A stretch of DNA of 57,770 nt, taken from NCBI GenBank assembly GCA_023431185.1, contig JAEYXS010000122.1, forward strand, positions 1-57,770, written 5' to 3'. Both the position numbers and the translations under genes were made by a program. Below, piece after piece: positions 34,203 to 43,088 of this stretch (positions within the stretch are counted from its first letter, which is position 1; every line of letters begins with the position of its first letter). The notes beneath the pieces were generated by a model that did no database searches, was not told where the DNA came from, and saw only the letters and a list, made by a program, of their open reading frames with translations. The DNA comes from Verrucomicrobiota bacterium (GTDB taxonomy: Bacteria; Verrucomicrobiota; Verrucomicrobiia; Limisphaerales; JAEYXS01).

Positions 34203-36749
34203 ATGAATTCCAGTCATCTTTGGAAATTATTACTGATTGTTTTCGTCGTTGCGTGGTCGGTCAATGAAATGACCCCGCCGACAGACCGCAATCTTATCGA
34301 GGTTTTTGAGGAAAAGGCGACGGTCAAGGACGCGAAATTCACGGCTATCATAGAGCAGGCGCGCAAATTGCAGGCGCAGGATCCGACCCGCGTCTATGGC
34401 AGCCTGTGGGACGCCATCGGCACGAATGACATCGCCGCCAATTTCCCCGGCTACATCAAGGGTGAACCGGCCAATCTCAAACGGGCGATCCTGAACAAGG
34501 TGCAGCGCGAGGCTTCGGGCCAGATCCGCCTGGGCTTGGATCTCCGGGGCGGCACGGCTTTCGTGGTCGGTGTGGACGTGGACAAGGTGGTGACGGCGGC
34601 CGAGGAGCAGGGGACCAATAAGGTGACTTTCAGTGAACTGGAGCGCGCGCACCGTAAAGAGCAGGCGCTTTCCCAAGCCGTGGAAGTGCTGCGCAAGCGG
34701 GTGGACCGTTTCGGCGTGGCCGAGCCGGTCATCCAGCCACAGGGTGACAGCCGCATCCTGATCCAGATGCCGGGTCTTTCCGAATCCGACAGCGAGGCCG
34801 TCCGGGAGACCATCCAGAAGGCGGCACATCTGGAATTCCGCATTGTTCATCCCGAGAGCGACCGCTATCTGCAACAGGGCATCGTGCCGCCGGGCTATGA
34901 GATCCTTAGAGAAGAGGTCACCGGCCAGGACGGTGCCAAAGGCAGCCGTGCTTATGTGGTCGGCAAGAAGGCCGAAGGCGGGCTGACCGGCAAATATGTG
35001 CAACGCGCCGGGGTGGCCTTGCACCCGGTGACTTCCAAACCGGAGATCCATCTTTCCTTCGACAGCGAGGGGGCAAGCAAGTTCGGCAAAATCACCAGCG
35101 ATCATGTGGGGCACCAACTGGCTATCGTGCTGGATGGCGAACTGTATTCTGCACCGAACATCAATGAACCCATCTTGGGCGGCAACTGCCAGATCACCGG
35201 CAATTACGACCTGAAAGAAGCGTACCGCTTGGCCAATGCGCTGGAGAATCCGCTGGAAGCCCCGGTCAGCATCCTGGAAGAGCGGACTGTGGATCCCTCG
35301 CTGGGCAAAGACTCCATTGAGAGCGGAGTCCGGGCCTCCGTGATCGGCACGGCTTTGGTGGCGGGTTTTATGTTGGGCTATTATTTGCTCGCCGGTCTGG
35401 TGGCAAATGTCGCCTTGATTCTGAACATCCTCATCCTGATCGGGGTGATGTGCTCGGTGGACGCGACCTTCACGCTCCCGGGCATCGCCGGTATCGTGCT
35501 GACCATCGGCATGGCGGTGGATGCGAACGTGCTGATCTTCGAGCGCATACGCGAGGAGCTGACGGCGGGCAAGTCCCTGCGGGGGGCATTGAATGCCGGA
35601 TATGACAAGGCGTTCAGCACCATTTTGGACGCGAACGTGACGACGCTCATCTCGTCTGTGATCCTGATCTATTTCGGCACCGGTCCGGTGCAGGGCTTCG
35701 GTGTCACGCTGACCATCGGTGTGGCGGTGAGCATGTTCACTGCCCTGGTGGTGACCCGGTTGATTTTCGATTTCCTGATCGCGAAGAATGTGGTCACGAA
35801 ACTACCGATGATGAAGTTGATCGGCCATACCAAGTTCGATTTCCTCAAGCTCGCCAAGCCGGCGTTTGCCGTATCGTGGGCCTTGGTGCTGGTGGGCACC
35901 GCCTACGGGGTGTTCTACCGGGGCACGGATGTGCTGGGTGTGGATTTCCGCGGCGGTGACAATGCCATGCTGGAATTCACCCAGAAAGTGGAGCTGGGCG
36001 AGGTGCGCACGGCCCTGGAGGCGGCAAAGATCGGCGAAGTCATGCCGCAATACCAAGGCGGCGGCAAAGAGCGCCTGAGCGTGCTGACGGAATTCGACAA
36101 GGGGACTCAGGTGGAAGGCATCCTGCAGGCCGCTTTCAAGGACGCCGGCTTCAAGCAAGTCGCCTTGGACAAGGTGGGGGCGACGGTCGGGGCGGAGATC
36201 ATCAAGTCGGCCATTGTGGCCGTCTTGCTGTCCTTGCTCGGCATCTTGGTCTATGTGGCGCTGCGTTATGAATTCTCCTTCGCCTTGGGCGCGGTGGTGG
36301 CGGTGATCCACGACGTGTTCATGACCTTGGGCTGGTTCTTCCTGACGGATCGCGAGCTGAGCGCCACGATGGTGGCGGCCATCCTGACGATCATCGGTTT
36401 CTCGATCAACGACACGATCGTCATCTTCGACCGTATCCGCGAGCATCTGAAGCTGGGGACGCGGGGTTCGTTCAAGGATATCATGAACATCGCGCTCAAC
36501 GAGACCCTGAGCCGCACGATCATCACTTCCGGAACGGTGCTGCTCTCCACGGGGGCGCTGTATCTCTTCGGCGGCGGCGTCATCAACGATTTCGCCTTCA
36601 CCTTCCTGGTGGGTATCATCACCGGTTGCTATTCCAGTATGTACATCGCGGCGGCGATCGTGCTGTGGTATCATAAGGGTGAACGGCCGAAGGCGGTTGC
36701 TTCCACTGTGGTGATGGACAATGCGGTTGAGACGGCCGGAGTCCGTTAA
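34203..36749 (+). CDS. secDF: Protein-export membrane protein SecDF (fused)
   Basis: The 848-residue fusion of SecD and SecF uses the proton gradient to drive late steps of export. The first helix is at about 6-22 and the P1 domain (about 55-370) carries LGLDLRGGTAFVVGVD, LSFDSEGASKFGKI and APNINEPILGGN. The SecD core has GIAGIVLTIGMAVDANVLIFERIREE (described in part). The SecF half starts near FLKLAKPAFAVSW, with DVLGVDFRGGDNAMLEF and later SINDTIVIFDRIREHL. The two-in-one form is normal in several phyla. It ends eight bases before the TerC gene. Confidence 0.95.
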   Translation: MNSSHLWKLLLIVFVVAWSVNEMTPPTDRNLIEVFEEKATVKDAKFTAIIEQARKLQAQDPTRVYGSLWDAIGTNDIAANFPGYIKGEPANLKRAILNKVQREASGQIRLGLDLRGGTAFVVGVDVDKVVTAAEEQGTNKVTFSELERAHRKEQALSQAVEVLRKRVDRFGVAEPVIQPQGDSRILIQMPGLSESDSEAVRETIQKAAHLEFRIVHPESDRYLQQGIVPPGYEILREEVTGQDGAKGSRAYVVGKKAEGGLTGKYVQRAGVALHPVTSKPEIHLSFDSEGASKFGKITSDHVGHQLAIVLDGELYSAPNINEPILGGNCQITGNYDLKEAYRLANALENPLEAPVSILEERTVDPSLGKDSIESGVRASVIGTALVAGFMLGYYLLAGLVANVALILNILILIGVMCSVDATFTLPGIAGIVLTIGMAVDANVLIFERIREELTAGKSLRGALNAGYDKAFSTILDANVTTLISSVILIYFGTGPVQGFGVTLTIGVAVSMFTALVVTRLIFDFLIAKNVVTKLPMMKLIGHTKFDFLKLAKPAFAVSWALVLVGTAYGVFYRGTDVLGVDFRGGDNAMLEFTQKVELGEVRTALEAAKIGEVMPQYQGGGKERLSVLTEFDKGTQVEGILQAAFKDAGFKQVALDKVGATVGAEIIKSAIVAVLLSLLGILVYVALRYEFSFALGAVVAVIHDVFMTLGWFFLTDRELSATMVAAILTIIGFSINDTIVIFDRIREHLKLGTRGSFKDIMNIALNETLSRTIITSGTVLLSTGALYLFGGGVINDFAFTFLVGIITGCYSSMYIAAAIVLWYHKGERPKAVASTVVMDNAVETAGVR

Positions 36750-36757
36750 ACACACTG

Positions 36758-37756
36758 ATGCTTGCGATCACGGAAATCACGCCTTGGCATTACGCCGGGT
36801 TCATCCTGGTAATCCTGTTCTTCCTGGCCCTCGACCTTGGTGTGTTTCATCGCGAGGCGAGGGTCGTGCGTTTCAAGGAGGCGCTGGGCTGGACGGCGCT
36901 GTGGTTCACGTTATCGATGGCTTTCTCCGGTCTGGTGTATCAGATGCGGGGCAAGGAGGAGGCGCTGCAATACATCACGGGCTACATCATCGAGCTTTCG
37001 CTCTCGATGGACAATGTGTTCGTGATCGCCCTGATCTTCGCCTATTTCCGGGTGCCGTTGGAGTATCAGCACCGTGTATTGTTTTGGGGCATCATGGGCG
37101 CACTCATCATGCGCGGTGTCATGATCGGGGTGGGGGCGGCCTTGATCCAGACGTTCTCCTGGATGCTGTACGTATTCGGGGCGTTCCTGGTCTTCACCGG
37201 CATCAAGATGCTTTTTGCAGGGGATGAGGGCGTGGAACCGGAGAAGAATCCGGTCATCCGGCTGGCCCGCAAGCTGTATCCGGTATCCAAGGAATTTGAC
37301 GGACAGAAGTTCCTTACCAAAGTGGATGGCAAGGCCATGCTGACACCGCTGGCGCTGGTGTTGCTGATGGTGGAGACGACGGACCTCATCTTTGCCGTGG
37401 ATTCCATTCCGGCCATCTTCGCCATCACGAACAAGCCGTTTATTGTGTTCACCTCGAACGTGTTCGCCATCCTGGGACTGCGCTCGCTATACTTCGTGCT
37501 GGCGGACGCCATCGGCATGTTCCGGTATCTCAAGGTGGGTTTGTCCATCGTGCTGGTATTCATCGGCGTGAAGATGCTGATCGACCCGCACGGCAAGACC
37601 CCAGAGTGGTATCAGATGAAGATCCCGACGAATCTATCGCTGGTGGTCATCGCGGGTATCATCATCGGGTCTGTCTTGCTCTCAGTGGTGGCGGCCAGAC
37701 GGGAGAAAGGCAAAGTGGCTGACGGTGCAGGCAAAACGGACGAGACGAAGTCCTGA
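36758..37756 (+). CDS. TerC/Alx-family integral membrane protein
   Basis: The 332-residue protein has about nine membrane helices and the TerC signatures YIIELSLSMDNVFVIALIF (near residue 80) and VETTDLIFAVDSIPAIFAIT, with conserved acidic residues inside helices. Alx/TerC proteins are linked to manganese export and, in some bacteria, metal loading of secreted proteins. Its place directly after secDF (eight bases) suggests coupling to export. Confidence 0.88.
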   Translation: MLAITEITPWHYAGFILVILFFLALDLGVFHREARVVRFKEALGWTALWFTLSMAFSGLVYQMRGKEEALQYITGYIIELSLSMDNVFVIALIFAYFRVPLEYQHRVLFWGIMGALIMRGVMIGVGAALIQTFSWMLYVFGAFLVFTGIKMLFAGDEGVEPEKNPVIRLARKLYPVSKEFDGQKFLTKVDGKAMLTPLALVLLMVETTDLIFAVDSIPAIFAITNKPFIVFTSNVFAILGLRSLYFVLADAIGMFRYLKVGLSIVLVFIGVKMLIDPHGKTPEWYQMKIPTNLSLVVIAGIIIGSVLLSVVAARREKGKVADGAGKTDETKS

Positions 37757-37765
37757 CCGGGAGGT

Positions 37766-38398
37766 ATGCACGCCAAGCCGTTATCCCAGAGTCTGGAAGA
37801 GCTGCTTGGGGAGGCGGAGGGCCAGACGGCGCTGACGCTGAATCAGCTCATCCAACGCACGGGCGGGCGCGGAGTGTATCTTTTCCTCATCCTCATCAGC
37901 CTGCCGTTCATCACGCCGATCCCCTTGCCGGGGTTCAGTCTCATCGTCGGTCTGATAATATTTCTGGCAGGCATGAGGATGGCTTTGGGCCTGCCGCCCA
38001 AATTGCCCCTGTTCATCGGGCGCAAGAAGATCTCCGTGGAGCATCAGCGCAAGATCTTGTCGGCGAGCATCAAGTGGGTGAAGTGGATCGAGAAGAAGGT
38101 CAAGCCCCGCGGCCGGGACTGGATCGCGAATGAGGCCTCGCGCCGGGCGAACGGGCTGCTCATCGCATTTCTGGGGCTGCTGCTCACGATGCCGCTGCCC
38201 ATCCCCTTCACCAACTCCGGTCCCGGACTTGCCGTGATCTTCATCTGTGTCAGCCTGATGGAGGAGGATGCGGTGATGATCTGGGTGGGCTATTTCTTCT
38301 CAGTCGCGTCGGTGGTTTATCTGCTGGCGCTGTCCAAGGCGGTTGTGGAAGTCTTTGAGCGTTATTCGGAAACGGTCCGTAATTTTTTTGGGTTCTAA
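37766..38398 (+). CDS. Exopolysaccharide synthesis ExoD-family membrane protein
   Basis: The 210-residue protein has SLEELLGEAEGQTALTLNQL at the N-terminus, then RTGGRGVYLFLILISLPFIT, PLPGFSLIVGLIIFLAGMRMALG, and a second pair of helices from about residue 130 (GLLIAFLGLLLTMPLPIPFT). This matches ExoD-like proteins. In rhizobia ExoD affects exopolysaccharide and alkali tolerance; the molecular role is unclear. It starts nine bases after the TerC gene and abuts recJ. Confidence 0.82.
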   Translation: MHAKPLSQSLEELLGEAEGQTALTLNQLIQRTGGRGVYLFLILISLPFITPIPLPGFSLIVGLIIFLAGMRMALGLPPKLPLFIGRKKISVEHQRKILSASIKWVKWIEKKVKPRGRDWIANEASRRANGLLIAFLGLLLTMPLPIPFTNSGPGLAVIFICVSLMEEDAVMIWVGYFFSVASVVYLLALSKAVVEVFERYSETVRNFFGF

Positions 38399-40120
38399 GT
38401 GAAATCATACCGCTGGTCATTTGCGCCGATCCAACTGGAACTGGCCCGTCTGCTGAGCCAGAGCCTGCGCATCTCCCCCTTGCTCGCCCAGTGTTTGCTG
38501 AACCGGGAGATCTCGGAACCAACGATCGCCTCGGAGTTTCTCGAACCCAAACTCAAGAACTTGCGTGATCCGTTTTTGCTGCCGGACATGGTGAAAGCGG
38601 TTGAACGGCTCTATGCCGCACGTGAGCGGGGCGAGCTGGTGGTCATCTTCGGGGATTACGATGTGGACGGAGTGACTTCCACGACCTTGCTCAGCGAATC
38701 CTTGGGCAAGCTGGGGTGGAAGGTGGAGACGTATTTGCCGCATCGCATGGACGAAGGGTATGGGCTGAGCAAAGACGGGGTGGAGAACTGCCTGAGCCGT
38801 TTTCCGGCGAAGCTCCTGCTGGCGGTGGACTGCGGTTCGACGGCAATCGAGACCATTCAATGGTTGAACGAACGGGCGGTGGATGTGCTGGTGCTGGATC
38901 ATCACCAAGTCTCCACCCCGGAACCGGCGGCGCATGCGCTAGTGAATCCGCAGCGCAGTGATGATAAAGGCAGTCAGATGCTGTGTTCCGTGGGGCTGGC
39001 TTTCAAGCTCCTGCATGCGTTGGTGAAGCGCGGGCGCGAACTGAATCTGCCGGCGATGGCCACGTATGACATCCGGCAGTTCCTGGACTTGGTGGCTCTG
39101 GGGACAGTGGCGGACTTGGTGCCTTTGCGGGGCGAGAACCGGATCTTGGTCGCGCAGGGATTGAAGGCACTGGGGGAAACCAGCCGGCCGGGCTTGGTTG
39201 CCTTGAAAGAAGTGAGTCAGACGGGCGCGAATGTCGGGGTGTATGAGGTCGGTTACCAGTTGGCGCCGCGCCTGAATGCGGCGGGGCGCCTGGAGAATGC
39301 CTCGCAGGCATTGGATTTGTTGCGGGCGAACTCGGTGGCGGAGGCTTTGCCGCTGGCGCGGGAACTGGATGCGCGGAATCGTGAGCGGCAGGAGATCGAA
39401 CGCGGTATGGCGGAGGCGGCCATCGCCACGGTGCGGAGCCGGTTCAATCCGGAGCGGGATTACGTCATCGTGGAGGGCGAGATGCTTTGGCACATCGGCG
39501 TGGTGGGCATCGTGGCGTCGCGGGTGTTGCGGGAGTTCTATCGGCCCACCATCATCATGGGCGGGTCAGGTGATGAGTGGCGCGGGTCGGGCCGGAGTAT
39601 TGAGGGTTTTGATCTGGCGGCGGCATTGCGGGCGTGTGGTGATTTGCTGGTTAAGCATGGCGGGCACGCGATGGCGGCGGGATTGACGATCGAGCCGAAG
39701 CAGGTGGAGACGTTCCGGACGCGTTTGAATGAGCTGGCGCAGAAGTCCATCGCACCGGAGTATCTGCAACCTCGGCTCTCGCTGGATGCGGAGGTGACCT
39801 TGAGCCAGGTGGACATGATTTTTCTGGAAGCCTTACAGAAGCTGGAGCCGATGGGGCAGGGGAACGCGGCGGTGCAACTGGCGGCGCGTAATCTCCGTGT
39901 GACCGGTGAGCCGCGCCGTATGGGAAAAGAGGGACAACATGTGAAGTTCCAGGCGACGGACGGAGTGTCTGTGCGCGATGTGGTGTGGTGGGGCGTGGGG
40001 GATGCGCCGTTGCCGAAGGGCGTGTTTGATCTGGCTTTTGCGCCGCAGAAAAACGAGTACAATGGGCGGACGACGATCCAGTTGAAATTGCTGGATTGGA
40101 GAGTAGCCAAGACTGTTTAG
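38399..40120 (+). CDS. recJ: Single-stranded-DNA-specific exonuclease RecJ
   Basis: The 573-residue 5'-3' ssDNA exonuclease of recombination and mismatch repair has the DHH phosphoesterase motifs VIFGDYDVDGVTSTTLL, LAVDCGS, VLVLDHHQVS and LVALGTVADLVPLRGENRIL. The DHHA1 region has HIGVVGIVASRVLREFYRP and LVKHGGHAMAAGLTI, and an OB-fold tail follows (VKFQATDGVSVRDVVWWG). It starts with GTG directly after the TAA of the ExoD-like gene. A CCACAGAT repeat begins at its stop. Confidence 0.95.
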   Translation: MKSYRWSFAPIQLELARLLSQSLRISPLLAQCLLNREISEPTIASEFLEPKLKNLRDPFLLPDMVKAVERLYAARERGELVVIFGDYDVDGVTSTTLLSESLGKLGWKVETYLPHRMDEGYGLSKDGVENCLSRFPAKLLLAVDCGSTAIETIQWLNERAVDVLVLDHHQVSTPEPAAHALVNPQRSDDKGSQMLCSVGLAFKLLHALVKRGRELNLPAMATYDIRQFLDLVALGTVADLVPLRGENRILVAQGLKALGETSRPGLVALKEVSQTGANVGVYEVGYQLAPRLNAAGRLENASQALDLLRANSVAEALPLARELDARNRERQEIERGMAEAAIATVRSRFNPERDYVIVEGEMLWHIGVVGIVASRVLREFYRPTIIMGGSGDEWRGSGRSIEGFDLAAALRACGDLLVKHGGHAMAAGLTIEPKQVETFRTRLNELAQKSIAPEYLQPRLSLDAEVTLSQVDMIFLEALQKLEPMGQGNAAVQLAARNLRVTGEPRRMGKEGQHVKFQATDGVSVRDVVWWGVGDAPLPKGVFDLAFAPQKNEYNGRTTIQLKLLDWRVAKTV

Positions 40121-40155
40121 CCACAGATGGAACACAGACGAAACACGGATGGGGG
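40119..40155 (+). repeat. CCACAGAT-ACACAGA interspersed repeat (copy 3)
   Basis: AGCCACAGATGGAACACAGA then CGAAACACGGATGGGGG starts at the recJ stop codon. Same orientation as the other four copies. Confidence 0.6.
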
Positions 40156-40211
40156 AAATCGTTAAATGGTGAAACGGTTTAACGAGGTAACCCACTAAAC
40201 AATTTCACCAA

Positions 40212-40246
40212 AAACAGTCAGCGCCGACTGATGTCGGCGGCTACAG
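40212..40246 (+). repeat. CTGATGTCGGCGGCTAC repeat (copy 1)
   Basis: ACAGTCAGCGCCGACTGATG then TCGGCGGCTACAG. The inverted CGCCGAC/GTCGGCG arms could form a hairpin. A degenerate double copy occurs at 50695-50769. The ATG inside it (40231) is in frame with ispD but is probably not its start. Confidence 0.45.
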
Positions 40247-40257
40247 AGCAAGATTTT

Positions 40258-40935
40258 ATGGTATCAGCAGTGATAGTGGCGGCGGGGCGCGGGACGCGCA
40301 TGGGGCCGAATGTGGACAAGCTGTTCCTCGAAGTGGGGGGCAAGCCGATCATCGTGCACACGTGGCGGCAGTTCGAGACATGCAGTGCCATCGATGAGAT
40401 CGTGGTGGTGGTGCGGGAGGGGATGCAATCAGCTTTCGAGGAACTGGCGATGGCCGAGGGGTTCAAGAAAGCTTACAAGCTGGTGCCGGGCGGCAAGGAG
40501 CGGCAGGACTCGGTATGGAATGGCATTGTGGCCGTCCGGGAAGGCACGGAGATCGTGGCCATCCATGACGGGGCGCGTCCGTGTGTGACGCATGAGCTAA
40601 TCACGGCGACTATCCAAGCCGCAAGGGAGACTGGCGCAGCGGTGGCGGCGCAGCGGGTGGTGGATACGATGAAGGAATCGAACGATGGAAAGACCATCAG
40701 CGGGCATCTGGACCGGAGCCGGTTGTGGTCGGTGCAGACGCCGCAGACCTTTCAGGTGCCGGTCATCCGTAAGGCGCTTTCGCTAGTGAAGGAACGAGGA
40801 CTGCTGGTGACAGATGATACGGCGGCGTGTGAACTCATCGGGCAGCCGGTGCGGCTGGTGGAGTGTGCAACGCCGAATGTGAAGGCGACGGCGCCTTCGG
40901 ATATTCCGTGGTTGGAGATACTCTTAGGGAAGTGA
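40258..40935 (+). CDS. ispD: 2-C-methyl-D-erythritol 4-phosphate cytidylyltransferase
   Basis: The 225-residue enzyme of the MEP isoprenoid pathway transfers CMP to MEP. It has the nucleotide-binding SAVIVAAGRGTRMG, KLFLEVGGKPIIVHT, VPGGKERQDSVWNG, HDGARPCVT, QTPQTFQVPVI and VTDDTAACE. ATG 40258 gives the usual MVSAVIVAAG start. An ATG at 40231 adds nine residues that come from an interspersed repeat. No ispF follows. Confidence 0.93.
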   Translation: MVSAVIVAAGRGTRMGPNVDKLFLEVGGKPIIVHTWRQFETCSAIDEIVVVVREGMQSAFEELAMAEGFKKAYKLVPGGKERQDSVWNGIVAVREGTEIVAIHDGARPCVTHELITATIQAARETGAAVAAQRVVDTMKESNDGKTISGHLDRSRLWSVQTPQTFQVPVIRKALSLVKERGLLVTDDTAACELIGQPVRLVECATPNVKATAPSDIPWLEILLGK

Positions 40936-40950
40936 GAGGTCTGAAGGGCG

Positions 40951-40984
40951 AAGCTCCAAATCCAAAACACCAAGCTCCAGAGAA
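40951..40984 (+). repeat. Inverted repeat arm (left), CCAAA/GCTCCA-type
   Basis: AAGCTCCAAATCCAAAACAC then CAAGCTCCAGAGAA. Its reverse complement matches 41515-41549 at roughly three of four positions. A looser same-strand relative lies near 52107-52138. Confidence 0.5.
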
Positions 40985-40994
40985 GGTTCAACCT

Positions 40995-41303
40995 TCAATG
41001 GCTAACCGGTTGGTCGCTTGGCTTCGAGTTCTTTTGAAACCGGCGTTCTCTGTCAAAAATGCTGTAGATATTAAGAGTCAGGGTAAAACATATCATGTGA
41101 AATGCCATAACATTGGCAGGAATGAGGTCCAGCAGTTGTAAGCATGTCAACGGAATGAGGCTAAAGACCCAAAGGAGATAAATAACCTGTGGCCAGCCAG
41201 AGAGAGGAAACGGGAAAAAATTCGTGCGTTGGCATCGAATCCAATGCCAGTAGTTGGCGATGAACACAAACAGGAAGCTAAAGATCAGAATTAGCATGCC
41301 CAT
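40995..41303 (-). CDS. Possible small membrane protein
   Basis: An open frame of 102 residues lower in GC than its neighbours. It has three hydrophobic stretches (MLILIFSFLFVFIANYW, VIYLLWVFSLIPLTCLQLLD, VMAFHMICFTLTLNIY) and a basic C-terminal tail. It matches no family I recognise. It lies inside a pair of inverted repeats, which suggests acquired DNA. It may be a real orphan gene or a chance frame in AT-richer sequence. Confidence 0.35.
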   Translation of the reverse strand: MGMLILIFSFLFVFIANYWHWIRCQRTNFFPFPLSGWPQVIYLLWVFSLIPLTCLQLLDLIPANVMAFHMICFTLTLNIYSIFDRERRFQKNSKPSDQPVSH

Positions 41304-41428
41304 TGCTCTTGTATCTGCTTGTGGGGCGGATTTGTCATCTCAAAATTGCACCACTGTTGCTGGCGGATGTGATTAAAAGTGGATGAGTAGAGGGTTGTTA
41401 GCCACGGCGGGCGTCCTCGGACTGCCGA

Positions 41429-41448
41429 CCCCGACACAAGTGTCGGGG
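41429..41448. repeat. Perfect GC-rich hairpin
   Basis: CCCCGACAC / GTGTCGGGG with a two-base centre, within the sequence GCCACGGCGGGCGTCCTCGG and following. No T-tract follows, so it is more like a REP-type element than a terminator. Confidence 0.55.
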
Positions 41449-41514
41449 CACAGGTCGCGTGCTTAGACGGATTGCTTTAACTACTTAAAATCACGTCCAA
41501 TTTGAGCGTTTAAG

Positions 41515-41549
41515 TTTCTCTGGTGTTTGGAGCTTTGGGTTTGGGATTT
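41515..41549 (-). repeat. Inverted repeat arm (right), TTTGG-type
   Basis: TTCTCTGGTGTTTGGAGCTT then TGGGTTTGGGATTT; opposite orientation to the arm at 40951-40984. Confidence 0.5.
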
Positions 41550-41627
41550 ATCCCTTGTTTCCGCCGCTTGCTATTTTGGGGCATGGGTTTTACTTTTGCG
41601 CGTAGTAGTGGCCCAACAAAGCGATTT

Positions 41628-42932
41628 ATGAAGAAACGTATCCTCTTCAGCGCAGTGACCGTGGTGCTCGGGTTGAACCTGTTCCTCGGCGCGCAGATCT
41701 ATCTCCAGAATGTTCACGCGGCGGGCAAGGATGATCCGTACAGCCATTATGCGTTGTTGGCCCGGGTGATGGAGATGATCCGGAAGGATTACGTGGACGG
41801 GGAGAAAATATCCTACCAGGACCTGATGCACGGGGCCTTGCGCGGCATGGTGTCCACCTTGGACCCGCACAGCGAGTTCATGGATGCGTCCAAGTTCAAG
41901 GATTTGCAGGATGACACGGAAGGGCAGTTCGGCGGTGTGGGCATCGTCATCCAGTCGAAGAACGGTTTTCTAACGGTGGTGGCGCCGATCGAGGACACGC
42001 CGGGATTTGCGGCGGGCATCTTGTCGGGTGACCGGATCGTCGAGATCGGCGGGAAGAACGCCGAGCGGTTGGCGATCTCGGAGGCGGTGAAGCGTTTGCG
42101 CGGGGTGCCGGGCACGGAGGTGACCATCAAGATTTTGCGGGAAGGCTGGACGGAGCCGAAGGAGATCAAACTGGTCCGGGCCGAGATCAAGGTGGATACG
42201 GCGAAGGATCTGAGCGGCAAACGGGAGTTCAAGCTGCTGGAGGATAACATCGGCTATGTGCGTCTGACGCAGTTCGGGGAGAAGACTGCGGAGGAATTGA
42301 AGGCGGCGCTGGACAAGCAGCAGAAGCAGGGAATGAAGGCGCTGGTGCTGGATCTGCGGGCGAATCCGGGCGGGTTGCTGGACCAGGCCGTGAAGGTGAG
42401 CGAGCTGTTCCTGCCACGTGGCCAACTGATCGTCACGACGGAGGGGCGCAATGAGGCGCAGAAGTCTTCTTATTCGGCGAAGGGGCCGGGCTATTACAAA
42501 GACATCCCGATGGTGGTGCTGGTGAATGGCGGCAGTGCGAGCGCGTCGGAGATCGTGGCGGGTTGCCTGCAGGATGTTCGCCGGGCGCATATCATGGGCG
42601 AGCAGACATTCGGCAAAGGCTCAGTGCAAAGCATCCTGCCGCTGCCGGATGATTCCGCCTTGCGCCTGACGACGGCGAAGTATTACACGCCCAGCCACAA
42701 GACTATCCATGAGCACGGCATCACGCCGGACAGCATCGTGCCGATGTCGCTCGAGGATGAGGTGAATCTGGCGAAATTACGTTCCCCGGGTGGGGCGGAG
42801 ATGCTGGAGGGTGAGGAGAAAGAAAAGGTCCTCAGCACGAAGGATGTGCAATTGGATCGCGCGATGGATCTGCTGAAGGGGATTTTGCTGTATACGGGGC
42901 AGGATGCGAAGAAGGCGACGAAGAAGGGGTAA
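41628..42932 (+). CDS. S41-family C-terminal processing protease (CtpA-like)
   Basis: The 434-residue periplasmic protease starts with a signal anchor (KKRILFSAVTVVLGLNLFLG). A PDZ domain follows (about 85-165, GQFGGVGIVIQSKNG, AAGILSGDRIVEIGGK). The S41 core has LVLDLRANPGGLLDQAVKVS, the nucleophile region NGGSASASEIVAGCLQD and the catalytic Lys in GEQTFGKGSVQS. Such proteases trim or degrade envelope proteins. ATG 41628 was chosen; upstream in-frame ATGs (41523, 41583) fall in or near the repeat arm. Confidence 0.92.
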   Translation: MKKRILFSAVTVVLGLNLFLGAQIYLQNVHAAGKDDPYSHYALLARVMEMIRKDYVDGEKISYQDLMHGALRGMVSTLDPHSEFMDASKFKDLQDDTEGQFGGVGIVIQSKNGFLTVVAPIEDTPGFAAGILSGDRIVEIGGKNAERLAISEAVKRLRGVPGTEVTIKILREGWTEPKEIKLVRAEIKVDTAKDLSGKREFKLLEDNIGYVRLTQFGEKTAEELKAALDKQQKQGMKALVLDLRANPGGLLDQAVKVSELFLPRGQLIVTTEGRNEAQKSSYSAKGPGYYKDIPMVVLVNGGSASASEIVAGCLQDVRRAHIMGEQTFGKGSVQSILPLPDDSALRLTTAKYYTPSHKTIHEHGITPDSIVPMSLEDEVNLAKLRSPGGAEMLEGEEKEKVLSTKDVQLDRAMDLLKGILLYTGQDAKKATKKG

Positions 42933-42990
42933 TGAGGAAAAGCGTTTTGCGTTGGCGGTTTTAAAAAGCTGCTTTTGCTTGCGGATATCT

Positions 42991-43036
42991 CCTTCCCCCT
43001 CACCCCGGCCCTCTCCCTTGGTGGGGAGAGGGAGAA
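42991..43036. repeat. CCCTCACCCCGGCCCTCTCCC-type palindromic repeat
   Basis: CTTCCCCCTCACCCCGGCCC then TCTCCC, a short loop, and GGGGAGAGGGAGAAC. The stem is 43009-43017 with 43024-43032. This sequence type recurs in many unrelated bacterial genomes. It lies in the 156-base gap upstream of tsaD. Confidence 0.6.
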
Positions 43037-43088
43037 CATTTGGCCCTGTTCGGGCGAAGCTTTCCGTTAATTTCTGGTAGAACGTTCC

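Larger units (their letters stand above)
40936..41627. other. Repeat-rich intergenic region
   Basis: Between ispD and the S41 protease. It holds a pair of inverted CTCCA/TTTGG-rich repeats (40951-40984 and 41515-41549), a perfect GC hairpin (41429-41448) and a lower-GC minus-strand open frame (40995-41303). Confidence 0.55.

Noticed and set aside
40863..41141. 92-codon plus-strand open frame
   Set aside because: It overlaps the end of ispD and crosses the left inverted-repeat arm; no recognisable protein.
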